Shown: positions 1-8,458 of the stretch, piece after piece
How the letters are laid out: each line of letters starts with the position of its first letter
Numbering within the stretch: position 1 is the first letter of the stretch
Assembly: GCF_005048225.1 (NCBI RefSeq)
Contig: NZ_SUNI01000018.1
Location: forward strand, 1 to 64,000
Source of the DNA: Paracoccus gahaiensis
GTDB taxonomy: Bacteria > Pseudomonadota > Alphaproteobacteria > Rhodobacterales > Rhodobacteraceae
Length of the DNA stretch: 64,000 nucleotides
Direction of reading: 5' to 3'
Notes under the pieces: generated by a model
The model's input: only the letters and a program-made list of their open reading frames with translations
Told to the model about the DNA's origin: nothing
Databases searched by the model: none
Translations under genes and position numbers: made by a program

Positions 1-39
1 CTTGCGACGGCGGATTGTGGTTTGATCAACAACGGTCAT
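1..39 (-). CDS. N-terminus of a gene cut by the window edge
   Basis: A leftward ATG at 39 is preceded by a good Shine-Dalgarno (AAGAGG, 5 nt spacing) and opens a frame reading MTVVDQTTIRRRK to the window edge. Thirteen residues do not allow a family call. A short basic N-terminus facing a LacI regulator would fit a sugar ABC permease or sugar catabolic gene, but that is inference only. One LacI-type operator sits directly upstream, so this is the likely first gene of the regulon. Confidence 0.5.
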   Translation of the reverse strand, partial: MTVVDQTTIRRRK

Positions 40-48
40 AGCAGCCTC

Positions 49-62
49 TTAAAACGATTTAA
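49..62. promoter_or_regulatory. LacI-type operator 1
   Basis: TTAAAACGATTTAA is a near-perfect palindrome around a central CG, the usual form of LacI/GalR operators. It lies between the leftward start at 39 and the LacI gene, touching the leftward ribosome binding site, so a bound repressor would block that promoter. It shares TAAAACG-N-TTTAA with operator 2. Confidence 0.65.
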
Positions 63-90
63 TGCAGCGTTACGGTTAATTCTGCCTTGA

Positions 91-104
91 GTAAAACGTT
101 TTAA
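91..104. promoter_or_regulatory. LacI-type operator 2
   Basis: GTAAAACGTTTTAA contains the perfect 12-bp palindrome TAAAACGTTTTA. Its CG centre is exactly 42 bp (four helical turns) from the centre of operator 1, so two dimers would lie on the same DNA face. The position suits autorepression of the LacI gene at 174. Confidence 0.65.
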
Positions 105-126
105 TGCGCGACCTTGCGAGGAAAGG

Positions 127-151
127 TCTGCTCGATGATAGAACGAGCAGA
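127..151. repeat. Inverted repeat in the LacI-gene leader
   Basis: TCTGCTCG and CGAGCAGA form a perfect 8-bp inverted repeat with a 9-nt spacer, ending 22 nt before the LacI start codon. It could be an mRNA hairpin or a second regulator's site. It does not resemble the CG-centred LacI operators. Confidence 0.4.
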
Positions 152-173
152 TTGATGAAAGTCAGGGCAGCAG

Positions 174-1205
174 ATGGATAACACAGCGGGCAAGCGACCA
201 ACCGTCAAGGATGTGGCTCGGCTTGCCGGGGTGTCGCAGGGGACCGTATCCAACGCGCTATCAGGGATGCGGGGTGTCGATCCCGAAACGCGGCAACGGA
301 TCGATCAGGCCATCGCCACCCTTGGCTATGTCCCCAATCTGGCCGCGCGGCGGATGCGCACGGGCCTGACCAACACGATCGCCGTGATGACCTCGATGCC
401 TGCCGCCGTATCGGCGGGCTCGTCCCGCCTGGGGTTCCTGATGGAGATCGCGGCCTCAGCGGCGATCCATGCGCTGGACTACAATTCCGCACTGGTGCTG
501 GTGCCGCCGGTTGCCGATCCGGCGGTGGCCCTTCGCCATGTCGCCATGGACGGCGCCATCGTGATTGAGCCGCAGCGCGACGATGCCTTTCTGTCGCTCT
601 TGAAACACCGCGGCGTGCCGGTTGTAGTGATTGGCGAGCCACCGGCGAGCCATCCGTCAGGAGGTGACCTGCCCTGGGTAGATTTGCATTACACCCGGAC
701 AGCTGAGTTGCTGCTATCGCATCTGCTTGAACAGGGGGCACGACGGATTGCTCTGATCCTCGGCACGTCGTCGCGTGCTTCGCAGAGCACGACCGAGGTC
801 ATTTATCAGGCATGGATGCTTCTGCGCGGCATCCCGCCCTGCGTGATCAGGGTGCCGGAAACCGAAGGCGAGGAGGGGGCCTATCAAGCAACCCGTTATC
901 TATTAACGAACAACCCGGACGTTGACGCAATCTTTGTCCCCGTTGATGCGTTTGCCACCGGCGCCATGCGTGCGCTTCGTGACGAGGGTCGCACCGTTCC
1001 CGACGATGTCCGCGTCGTGACCCGTTATGATGGCCTGAGGGCCAGAGAAGAACGCCCCGCGCTGACCGCCATTGATCTGCATCTGGATCAGGTTGCGGCG
1101 CTGGCCACGAGGCTGCTAATGGACTTGATCGCTGGAAAGGAGATCCAGCAAGTCACCGAAGGCCCATTGCCATCGCTGGTCGCGCGGGGATCGTCGCAAG
1201 ACTAA
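174..1205 (+). CDS. LacI/GalR-family transcriptional regulator
   Basis: The 343-aa protein has the standard LacI layout. An N-terminal helix-turn-helix (residues about 10-30, TVKDVARLAGVSQGTVSNAL) and hinge helix (about 50-60, PNLAARRMR) are followed by a periplasmic-binding-protein-like effector domain. The length is typical of the family. It would repress the leftward gene starting at 39 and probably itself, through the two palindromes between them. The effector cannot be read from sequence; family members usually bind sugars or sugar acids. The start at 174 gives the expected N-terminus. Confidence 0.9.
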   Translation: MDNTAGKRPTVKDVARLAGVSQGTVSNALSGMRGVDPETRQRIDQAIATLGYVPNLAARRMRTGLTNTIAVMTSMPAAVSAGSSRLGFLMEIAASAAIHALDYNSALVLVPPVADPAVALRHVAMDGAIVIEPQRDDAFLSLLKHRGVPVVVIGEPPASHPSGGDLPWVDLHYTRTAELLLSHLLEQGARRIALILGTSSRASQSTTEVIYQAWMLLRGIPPCVIRVPETEGEEGAYQATRYLLTNNPDVDAIFVPVDAFATGAMRALRDEGRTVPDDVRVVTRYDGLRAREERPALTAIDLHLDQVAALATRLLMDLIAGKEIQQVTEGPLPSLVARGSSQD

Positions 1206-1648
1206 GAGCATATTACATAAAAATCCCTGCAGACCCGGGTTCGTGTAATTTATTCCTGTCCGGGATCGGCACAAAGGGCGGAAAGCGGCCTGACGGCGGC
1301 GCGGCGAGGCAGATGCAGCAAGATCGGAAAAGCAGCCGCTCGTGCGGACTGCGTGAGCCTACCACCCTCAAATCCGATGCGGTGTGTCAGCAGTCCGTCA
1401 CTACCACGCGCAGTTTCTGCGACCACTCTGCATAATCCGCGCGTGTGGCAGAGAGATGACTGCCAAGGTTGAGGCGATGGTTGGGTTTGTAAATTTGTTT
1501 AAATATTCAGTAATTTTCAGAGCAGCGTGCAGAGCGGTCGTGCAGGCGGTCCTTCTCGTGGCTTCTCTATCCCATCCAGAATGCTGGGTTATGGGCGGAT
1601 CAGATATGTGGTGACGTGAAGCATTGTAGTGCCCCACGTCACATAGGA
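1206..1648. other. Intergenic stretch without a recognisable gene
   Basis: This stretch lies between the convergent 3' ends of the LacI gene and the acylase. Short open frames here lack ribosome binding sites and family motifs. A local AT-rich patch lies just after the LacI stop. I see no convincing terminator, RNA gene or transposon remnant. Confidence 0.5.
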
Positions 1649-4207
1649 TCAGTCTCCAGGCGTCAGTGCTATGACGTGATGCGCTGCGCGCTCGACAGCT
1701 TCTCTGGAGTATACCAAGGGAGCATAGTCGCCTGCAGCCCACAACGGAGCGAGATCGCGGTAATGGGCGCTCATCGGGTCACCGGACTGGCCAGGAGTGT
1801 TGATGAACCTGCTTTCGTCCCAGTTACCGACGTCCAGAACCATTCTGAACGATGCACCCGAGGTGACCTCGAAAGCATCGTTGTAGCTTGCAGCACGGGG
1901 GCTGAAGGCAGACCCGCCCATGGATAGCGGTCCGACATTCAACTGGCTGCTCAAGCCCCCCGGCGAAAGCGAAGCGACCGAACTGGTGAAGACGCCTTTG
2001 TGCAAATCACCCCAACGCCATTCTGCCACGTCCTGCCCAAGAAGCTCGGTTGTTTCCGCAACGGCGTTACTCAGCGCCTGAGACAGGATCTCATCGCGTG
2101 CTGCGTCAGGTTCCGTGCCCAGGCGGTCATCTGGCTGTTCCAGCAGATCGACCACCGTCGTGATTGCACCGCGACCTAGCAGCGTCGATAGATCGTCTCC
2201 CAGAAGACGTGGACCCGCGACTTTGACAAGGTGTTTGCTGAGCATCACTTCGGCCACTGCGGCCGCCGCACTGTCGGCGGAGGTAACCCCATCCCAGTTC
2301 TGGATAAGGTCCAGTGCCTGGTTGTCGGACGATGATGCGGTTTCGGGCAAGCTCAGCCCTTGCATCAGGGCCACCACCCGGCGCTGCATCATACTGTGAT
2401 CGTCGTTCTGCAGCGCCATGGAGCCGGCCAGCGTCATCTGGTCGTCTTCCGACAGCACCTCGGCAATACGGTTATACCGGGAAGGATCAGACCACTCGAA
2501 GCCGACCTTGTAATCCTCATAGGGATAATCCTCCGGCAGATTCATCTCATTGGCCGTCGCGAACCAGCCCTTTTCGGGATTGTAGGAGGAGGGCAGCTTG
2601 TCGCGCTCGAGAAAGTCCCATTCGTATCGCCCGTCGCCAGGAACGGGGAGAAGGCCGTCCCAGTTCTCGCGAAGTGGTGAGATCGCACCGACGATCCACC
2701 CGATATTGCCGTCCGTGTCGGCATAGACCTGGTTTTCGGATGGTGTCGAGAACCGTTCCATTGCGCTGGAAAACTCGTCCCAGTTCTGCGCACCCATGTA
2801 GTCGACCGAACCAAAATAGGCGGAGGTGCCGGGCTCGAACCAGACGCTGCGGAAGGCATATGCGCGGTTGTTATCTGCATCGACCTTGAGGATCGGACCG
2901 TGACGGGTGAACCGCAGTTCGATATCCACGGGCTCGCCATCCCGGACATTCACTGTATCGGACATGACATCCATGTCGACCCATTCGTCCCGATAGCGAT
3001 ACTGGTCCGGATTGTCCGGATTAAGCTCGTAGACATAGATGTCTTCCTGATCGACGGCAAAGATTGTCAGGCCAAAACCGATCTTGCCATTGTGACCGAT
3101 CGAAACGCCAGGAAGTGCCGGTTCGCCCGCGCCGATGACCGACATGCTGGGCGAATTCAAATGCACAACATACCGCAGCGAAGGCACACCGTGGGCGCGG
3201 TGTGGATCGTTGGCGAGGATCGGCCGTCCGGTCGCCGTTCGGGACGGAGCAACCGTCCAGTTGTTCGAACCGATTTCCTGAACATTGGCCGCCGTGGTCC
3301 GCAGGAAAGTCGCCGGATCCAGCCGGGTTTCCTGATCGCCCGAGCTTTCGTTGTTTTCGTGGGTCTCCGGAGCAGCAGAATCAGGATCAGCAGGTTCCAG
3401 CGCGTTTGGTGCGGACCCAGCGTCCACGTCGGTTTCAGTGCCCAAGGCGGGAACCGGTTCAGTTTGCGAGGCCGCATCCGGCGCCTCGAATGTCACATTC
3501 CTGGTGGCGAGCGTATAATCTGCCAGCACGTCTTCCGGGATCGTGCAGGGATCAAGGCCCTCGGGAATGGACGGGGTCCATTCGGGCTCCAGCTTCTGGC
3601 GCAGCCGGTCAGCTTCGATACCTTCTTCGCAGGCTATCCGCGCCCGAGATACTTCGGAACTGGCGTTGCGGGTCAGACCGTGACTGCGGATCCGAACCAC
3701 ATCCTCAGGAGACCAAAGCGCCGGCTCCGAGCCTGTCAGGTCGAACTCGACCGGCGTGGGCAGATCGCCATCCAACACCTGTTGGACATATGCATTGACC
3801 CCCTCCGAAAAAGCCTCTGCACTCGACCGGCCGTTGGGGCCGTAGGCGGCCCACTCCTCCTCCATATCGCCGCGATACAAGAACAGGCGGGCCGCTCTGT
3901 CCTGATCGACGAAGCTTTCGCCGAAACTTTCGGAGAGTTGCCCCAATCCTCGCTTTCGCCAAAGGTCGATCTGCCACAGCCGATCACGCGCGGCATTGTA
4001 GCCTTGGAGGAATATCGCGTCGCGGTCTGTGCCGGCATAGATGTGAGGCACCCCCCATTGATCGATGATGATCTCTGCGGGCTGCTCCAGTCCCGCCACG
4101 CCGCGCGTCTCCTGAGTGACAGCCGATGCGAACTCGGCATGAGCCGGCACCATGGTCATTGCTGAAACAGTGGCTGACAAAACGAAAAGAGTTTTTCTCT
4201 TCGACAT
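1649..4207 (-). CDS. Penicillin acylase-family N-terminal nucleophile amidohydrolase
   Basis: The predicted precursor is 852 aa. GGGAGGA placed 7 nt before ATG 4207 selects the start MSKRKTLFVL, which opens a Sec signal peptide ending near AHA (residue 24). DQWGVPHIYA and the following block are the conserved alpha-subunit start. EIGSNNW (Ser314) is the autocatalytic cleavage and nucleophile motif of the beta subunit. The region before it (about 240-305) is very rich in Asp, Glu, Pro, Ala and Thr and fits an excised spacer peptide. Relatives hydrolyse beta-lactam side chains, cyclic lipopeptides or N-acyl-homoserine lactones; the substrate here is unknown. It would act in the periplasm. Confidence 0.88.
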   Translation of the reverse strand: MSKRKTLFVLSATVSAMTMVPAHAEFASAVTQETRGVAGLEQPAEIIIDQWGVPHIYAGTDRDAIFLQGYNAARDRLWQIDLWRKRGLGQLSESFGESFVDQDRAARLFLYRGDMEEEWAAYGPNGRSSAEAFSEGVNAYVQQVLDGDLPTPVEFDLTGSEPALWSPEDVVRIRSHGLTRNASSEVSRARIACEEGIEADRLRQKLEPEWTPSIPEGLDPCTIPEDVLADYTLATRNVTFEAPDAASQTEPVPALGTETDVDAGSAPNALEPADPDSAAPETHENNESSGDQETRLDPATFLRTTAANVQEIGSNNWTVAPSRTATGRPILANDPHRAHGVPSLRYVVHLNSPSMSVIGAGEPALPGVSIGHNGKIGFGLTIFAVDQEDIYVYELNPDNPDQYRYRDEWVDMDVMSDTVNVRDGEPVDIELRFTRHGPILKVDADNNRAYAFRSVWFEPGTSAYFGSVDYMGAQNWDEFSSAMERFSTPSENQVYADTDGNIGWIVGAISPLRENWDGLLPVPGDGRYEWDFLERDKLPSSYNPEKGWFATANEMNLPEDYPYEDYKVGFEWSDPSRYNRIAEVLSEDDQMTLAGSMALQNDDHSMMQRRVVALMQGLSLPETASSSDNQALDLIQNWDGVTSADSAAAAVAEVMLSKHLVKVAGPRLLGDDLSTLLGRGAITTVVDLLEQPDDRLGTEPDAARDEILSQALSNAVAETTELLGQDVAEWRWGDLHKGVFTSSVASLSPGGLSSQLNVGPLSMGGSAFSPRAASYNDAFEVTSGASFRMVLDVGNWDESRFINTPGQSGDPMSAHYRDLAPLWAAGDYAPLVYSREAVERAAHHVIALTPGD

Positions 4208-4353
4208 CTGCATTCCTCCCTTTTCCCGATACAAGTCTGCCTCGATTCGCTACTCACGCGAAGCTATAATTTGCACGATCTGCAAATTGATAGTTCAGGA
4301 CCTTGGCTGCGTCGTGCTGGTGCTCATCCCGATCCCGCCAAAGGAACCGGAGC

Positions 4354-4989
4354 CTATGCCCTCCCGGGGAAGCCACGAAAATGCGGTGCTATCCAAGGGT
4401 GATGCTGCAAATAGCGGCGCTCGAAGTCCTCGATTTCTTTGCTGTATTCCAGTGTCTCTGACAGCTCGTCCATCCCCAGCAAAAGCCGTCGCCGGGCGTT
4501 GGCATCAATGTCGAAAGCAAAGCCCTTTTTCTGCCCCCAGGAGATCGTCTGAGCTTTCAGATCAGCAGTCACCGCTTCCCCCGGAGCAACTGACAAATAT
4601 GCAGTAAGAGCGCTGTGCTCTGCATCGCCGCAGACAACGGTCAACAACCCATTCCGCATCGCGTTGTTGCGGAAGATGTCGGCAAAGCTTCTAGCGACGA
4701 CGCATCGGATGCCATGATCAACCAAGGCGTAGACTGCGGCCTCACGCGACGAGCCGCAGCCAAAATTTGCGCCAGTGATCAGAAGCATCGGCGGCACTGA
4801 CAGATGGTTCAGAGCCATATCGCCACGCTTGCTGCCGTCGGCATGGTGGCGCAAGTCGAATAGCAGTTGTTCCCCGTATCCCTCGGTTCGGCTTCGCTTC
4901 ATGAAGCGCGCGGGGATCAGTTGATCGGTATCGATGTTGTCCATGGGCAGCGCCACGCCGGGCCCGGTTTCCGTGACGAACGGTGTCAT
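4354..4989 (-). CDS. leuD: 3-isopropylmalate dehydratase small subunit-like (LeuD family)
   Basis: The 211-aa swivel-domain subunit of an aconitase-superfamily hydro-lyase has the family signatures MDNIDTDQLIPARF near the N-terminus and GANFGCGSSREAAVYAL centrally. Its start overlaps the leuC stop in an ATGA junction, so the two are translationally coupled as expected for a heterodimer. It is the last gene of the tctCBA-leuCD operon. The setting, with a TTT importer, a lyase and no leuA or leuB, argues for catabolic hydration or isomerisation of an imported dicarboxylate. Dimethylmalate, citramalate and maleate-type dehydratases are family alternatives to leucine synthesis. Confidence 0.9.
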   Translation of the reverse strand: MTPFVTETGPGVALPMDNIDTDQLIPARFMKRSRTEGYGEQLLFDLRHHADGSKRGDMALNHLSVPPMLLITGANFGCGSSREAAVYALVDHGIRCVVARSFADIFRNNAMRNGLLTVVCGDAEHSALTAYLSVAPGEAVTADLKAQTISWGQKKGFAFDIDANARRRLLLGMDELSETLEYSKEIEDFERRYLQHHPWIAPHFRGFPGRA

Positions 4990-6383
4990 GCGCGCGCCTC
5001 CCGCATGATAGTGTGTTGCGCCATGTCTGCGAGTGTCAGGTCACGCACATCTGTGACATGGCCCATCACTGCTGCCGCCGCGACCATCGCGGGGCTCATC
5101 AGGTGCGTCCGGGCCCCGGGCCCCTGGCGCCCGCGAAAGTTGCGGTTCGATGTCGAGGCGCAATGCTCTCCCGGGGCCACCTGATCACCATTCATTCCGA
5201 CGCAAAGTGAGCAGCCTGACGACCCCCATTCGGCGCCCGCCGCTCGGAAGAGATCGGCGATGCCGGCGGCTTCGGCCTGCGCCGCAATCGCCTCCGAGCC
5301 AGGCGAGACAAGCAGGGGCACGCGGACCTGTCGTCCTTTTAGCACTGCGGCGGCGTCCAGAAGGTCAGACCAGCGCCCATTGGTGCAAGATCCGATGAAC
5401 GCGCGCTGCACGTTAATCTGAGCGATGGGCATCCCGGCGTGAAGACCCATGTAGTCCAAAGCATCTGTTTGGCCCTCAGGAACGACCCCGGTAACCGGCG
5501 CGACATGTTCGGGGCTCGTGCCCCAAGTCACCATGGGTGCGACCTGATGAGCGTCCATATCCAACACATGATCGTAAACTGCGCCAGGGTCCGACCGCAG
5601 GCCGCGCCATTGATCCACCGCTGCTGACCACGCTCGACCCGACGGAGCCATTGGCCGCCCGTCGATCCAAGCGAAGGTGACCTCGTCGGGTGGCACGATG
5701 CCCGAGCGGGCGCCCATCTCGATGGTCATGTTGCAAAGGGTCATCCGCCCTTCCATGGACAGAGCCGAAATCGCGTCCCCACCGTATTCAACAGCATGGC
5801 CCGTGGCCCCGCCCGTCCCGATCTGACCGATGATGTGCAGTGCGAGGTCTTTCGCGGTCACGGCAGGGGGCAGGTGGCCGTTCACGTTGATACGCATCAT
5901 GCGCGGCGGTGTTTGCCACAGGGCTTGGGTTGCCAGCACATGCGCCACCTCGGATGCTCCAATCCCAAACGCAAAGGCGCCGAACGCACCGTGTGTGGCA
6001 GTATGGCTGTCGCCACAGACTATGATGGTCCCCGGTAGCGTCAGCCCCTGCTCCGGCATCGCGACGTGGACGATCCCGCGACGTGAGTCGCCGAGTCCGA
6101 AGCTGGTCACGCCGTGATGCTTGGTATTACGGGCCAAACGATCAATCATCGTAACCGTGGCCTCGGTCGCGCGTTCTGGTCGGCTTGGGGCATAGTGGTC
6201 GGCCACCCCGAAGGTCAGTTCCGGATGGCGGATTGCCCGCCCGGAAGCTGCGATCTTGTCGAAGGCGTGGTGCGACCCCTCGTGCAGCAGGTGGCGGTCC
6301 ACAAACAGCAGATCGGCGCCCTTTGCGGAAGTAATTCGGTGGGTATCCCAGATTTTCTGGACGATGGTGCGCGGGGCATTCAC
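4986..6383 (-). CDS. leuC: 3-isopropylmalate dehydratase large subunit-like (LeuC family), GTG start
   Basis: The 465-aa [4Fe-4S] subunit carries the cluster cysteines in IGSCTNGR and SSGCSLC. The GTG at 6383 is chosen over an ATG 150 nt upstream because it yields the family N-terminus NAPRTIVQKIWDTH. It also overlaps the tctA stop as GTGA, a typical coupling junction; the upstream ATG would add about 50 non-homologous residues inside tctA. Its partner is the adjacent LeuD. As in LeuD, operon context suggests a catabolic substrate such as an alkylmalate or alkylmaleate rather than isopropylmalate; this is inference. Confidence 0.9.
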   Translation of the reverse strand: MNAPRTIVQKIWDTHRITSAKGADLLFVDRHLLHEGSHHAFDKIAASGRAIRHPELTFGVADHYAPSRPERATEATVTMIDRLARNTKHHGVTSFGLGDSRRGIVHVAMPEQGLTLPGTIIVCGDSHTATHGAFGAFAFGIGASEVAHVLATQALWQTPPRMMRINVNGHLPPAVTAKDLALHIIGQIGTGGATGHAVEYGGDAISALSMEGRMTLCNMTIEMGARSGIVPPDEVTFAWIDGRPMAPSGRAWSAAVDQWRGLRSDPGAVYDHVLDMDAHQVAPMVTWGTSPEHVAPVTGVVPEGQTDALDYMGLHAGMPIAQINVQRAFIGSCTNGRWSDLLDAAAVLKGRQVRVPLLVSPGSEAIAAQAEAAGIADLFRAAGAEWGSSGCSLCVGMNGDQVAPGEHCASTSNRNFRGRQGPGARTHLMSPAMVAAAAVMGHVTDVRDLTLADMAQHTIMREARA

Positions 6384-7900
6384 TCTGAAGACGCCTTTTT
6401 TTGAGCGGTTCGGGCGCGACCGCGACGGGCGCCAAGCTGCGACAGGATGACCGAGCCCGCCAGCAACAGCAGCAGGAACAGCGTGATAGGTCGACCGAGT
6501 AGAAACGACAGCTCCCCGCCCGAGATCTGCCAACTGCGCACCAACTCACCCTCTGCCATGGGACCGACAAGCAGGCCGACCACGACGGCCGTTACCGGAT
6601 AGCCATAGCGGCGCATGACCCACCCCAAGGCCCCGGCGCCCGCGACAGTCATCGGACCCACAACCGAGCCTGTGATGGCGTAAGCCCCCATCATCGAGAT
6701 GGCGATGACATAGGGGATCAGGTAGCGCAGCGGCGCTTTGACGATGGAGCTGGCAAAAAAGACGAAGGCGATACCTATCACCAGCAACAGGATGGCCTGC
6801 ACCATGTTGCCAAGGATGATCGCATAGACGACGTCGGTGCTCTCGGAGATGAAGCGCGGCCCTCCCGTGACATTGTGCATGGCAAACGCGCCCAGCAGGA
6901 TCGCTGTGCCTGCGCCACCAGGAAGGCCCAAGGCAAGCAGCGTTACCATCCCACCGCCTTCCGAGGATGAATTGGCGGCCTCGGACGCGATCACGCCATC
7001 CGGGTTGCCTAGCCCGAAGCTGTCGGGATCGCCCGAGGATCGCTTCGCCGTAGCATAGGAGGCAAGGTTGGCGACACTGGCGCCGACGCCTGGAATGATC
7101 CCGATGATCGTGCCCAAGGCCGACCCTCGAAGGACGGCAGGCCAGCGCCGGAAGGTGTCCTTCACGCCTTGCAGGATCGGCCGCATCTCCAGCTTGCGCA
7201 GGCGTTTGTCGGTGACGATGTAGTCTCGCCCCGCCATGTTGATCAGTTCCGATGCAGCAAACAGGCCGATCAGGGCCGGGATTGCCGGGATACCATCCAG
7301 CAAATACATGCTGCCGAATGTGCCCCGCATCAGTCCGGTATCCGAATAACCGACGGTCGAGATGAGAATACCCAGGATCCCCGCCGCAAGACCTTTGGCG
7401 AAGCTGGAATCGTTCAAAACGGCAATCAGCAGCAAACCCCAGATCGCGATCACCAGCATCTCGGTTGGGCCCAGCTTAAGCACCCAGCCGGCCACAGGAC
7501 CGACGATCAACAATAGGACAACATATCCAAAGAACGTGCCAATCACCGAAGCGGCCAGGCCGACACCCAACGCTTCACCATGACGACCCTGCTGTGCCAT
7601 TGGATAGCCGTCGAAGGCCGTGGCCACCGCGCTGGATGTGCCGGGAATGTTCATCAGGATGGCGGGGATTGCCCCGCCAAATCCGCCGCCGGTGAAGATC
7701 GCCGAGAGGAACAGAATGGCCGGCAGGAAGTCCATATAGAGCGTTGCAGGCAGAAACACGGCCATGGCGATCGAGATCGACAGCCCGGGGATCGCGCCGA
7801 AAATCAGACCAATCACGATGCCCGGCGGAACGACCAGCCAAGCCATGATATCGCCCCCGAGCAACTGCAAGGCGCCCGAGAAGGCCGCAAGGTCAAGCAT
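6380..7900 (-). CDS. tctA: TTT transporter large membrane subunit TctA
   Basis: The 506-aa multi-spanning protein has TctA hallmarks: an N-terminal GLIFGAIPGLSISIAMAVFLP segment, the glycine-rich GGGFGGAIPAILMNIPGTSSA loop, and the mirrored IGIIPGVGASVANLASYATA block in the second half. It forms the inner-membrane channel with TctB (directly upstream, 15 bp gap) and receives substrate from TctC. Its stop overlaps the leuC GTG, tying transport to the dehydratase. TTT systems carry carboxylates such as citrate, tartrate or aromatic acids. Confidence 0.93.
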   Translation of the reverse strand: MLDLAAFSGALQLLGGDIMAWLVVPPGIVIGLIFGAIPGLSISIAMAVFLPATLYMDFLPAILFLSAIFTGGGFGGAIPAILMNIPGTSSAVATAFDGYPMAQQGRHGEALGVGLAASVIGTFFGYVVLLLIVGPVAGWVLKLGPTEMLVIAIWGLLLIAVLNDSSFAKGLAAGILGILISTVGYSDTGLMRGTFGSMYLLDGIPAIPALIGLFAASELINMAGRDYIVTDKRLRKLEMRPILQGVKDTFRRWPAVLRGSALGTIIGIIPGVGASVANLASYATAKRSSGDPDSFGLGNPDGVIASEAANSSSEGGGMVTLLALGLPGGAGTAILLGAFAMHNVTGGPRFISESTDVVYAIILGNMVQAILLLVIGIAFVFFASSIVKAPLRYLIPYVIAISMMGAYAITGSVVGPMTVAGAGALGWVMRRYGYPVTAVVVGLLVGPMAEGELVRSWQISGGELSFLLGRPITLFLLLLLAGSVILSQLGARRGRARTAQKKASSE

Positions 7901-7915
7901 GGCGAGCCCCTTTCA

Positions 7916-8458
7916 TCAAAAAATTGACAGTGGCAATCTGACCATCAGCAGGCCGTGAAAAACCCAGACCATCAGCGCCGTGCCAGCAATGGCATTCAGG
8001 ACTATCAACCAGACCCGGCGCTCTCCCTGGATCAGCAGGGCAAGGGCGAGGAATATGACGGTGCCACCATCGAAGCCCAGAAATGGCAGGGAGAGCGCAT
8101 AGGCCCCGATCAGGATCAGAAGGGTAACGGGCTTCCCCGCGGGATCAGTAAGAAACTGAACTCTACGGCCGGACTGACGGACGAGGCTTTTGCCGTCTAC
8201 GATTGCAGCCCAAAGTAATGCAGCGACGCCGATGATCGTGGCAGGGATGATGAGCAGCCAATCGCCAGCATTCCGCGCGGTGCCGAGAATCGTCCACGCG
8301 TAACCCGCCATGGCCGCTGCCGCGACCAGGGCGAAGACAACAGCTCCGGCTCGCGGTGGGATCCCGTAGGCCAGTTCGGGGGATTTCGCGACCGGCTCCT
8401 TTTCCACCTTTGTATCCACCTCGCTGCCCGCCCTGATACTATTCGAGGACGTCGGCAT
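7916..8458 (-). CDS. tctB: TTT transporter small membrane subunit TctB
   Basis: This 180-aa protein has four hydrophobic segments after a polar N-terminus of about 35 residues, which is the size and topology of TctB. The start overlaps the last 20 nt of tctC, where the ATG lies inside the tctC Tyr-Ala codons (TATGCC), so translation is probably coupled. TctB sequences are weakly conserved; the assignment rests on size, topology and position between tctC and tctA. Confidence 0.85.
   Translation of the reverse strand: MPTSSNSIRAGSEVDTKVEKEPVAKSPELAYGIPPRAGAVVFALVAAAAMAGYAWTILGTARNAGDWLLIIPATIIGVAALLWAAIVDGKSLVRQSGRRVQFLTDPAGKPVTLLILIGAYALSLPFLGFDGGTVIFLALALLIQGERRVWLIVLNAIAGTALMVWVFHGLLMVRLPLSIF

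Noticed and set aside
2900..4165. Long rightward open frame of 421 codons
   Set aside because: It is antisense to the penicillin acylase, has no ribosome binding site and no family motif; long antisense frames are common in GC-rich coding DNA.
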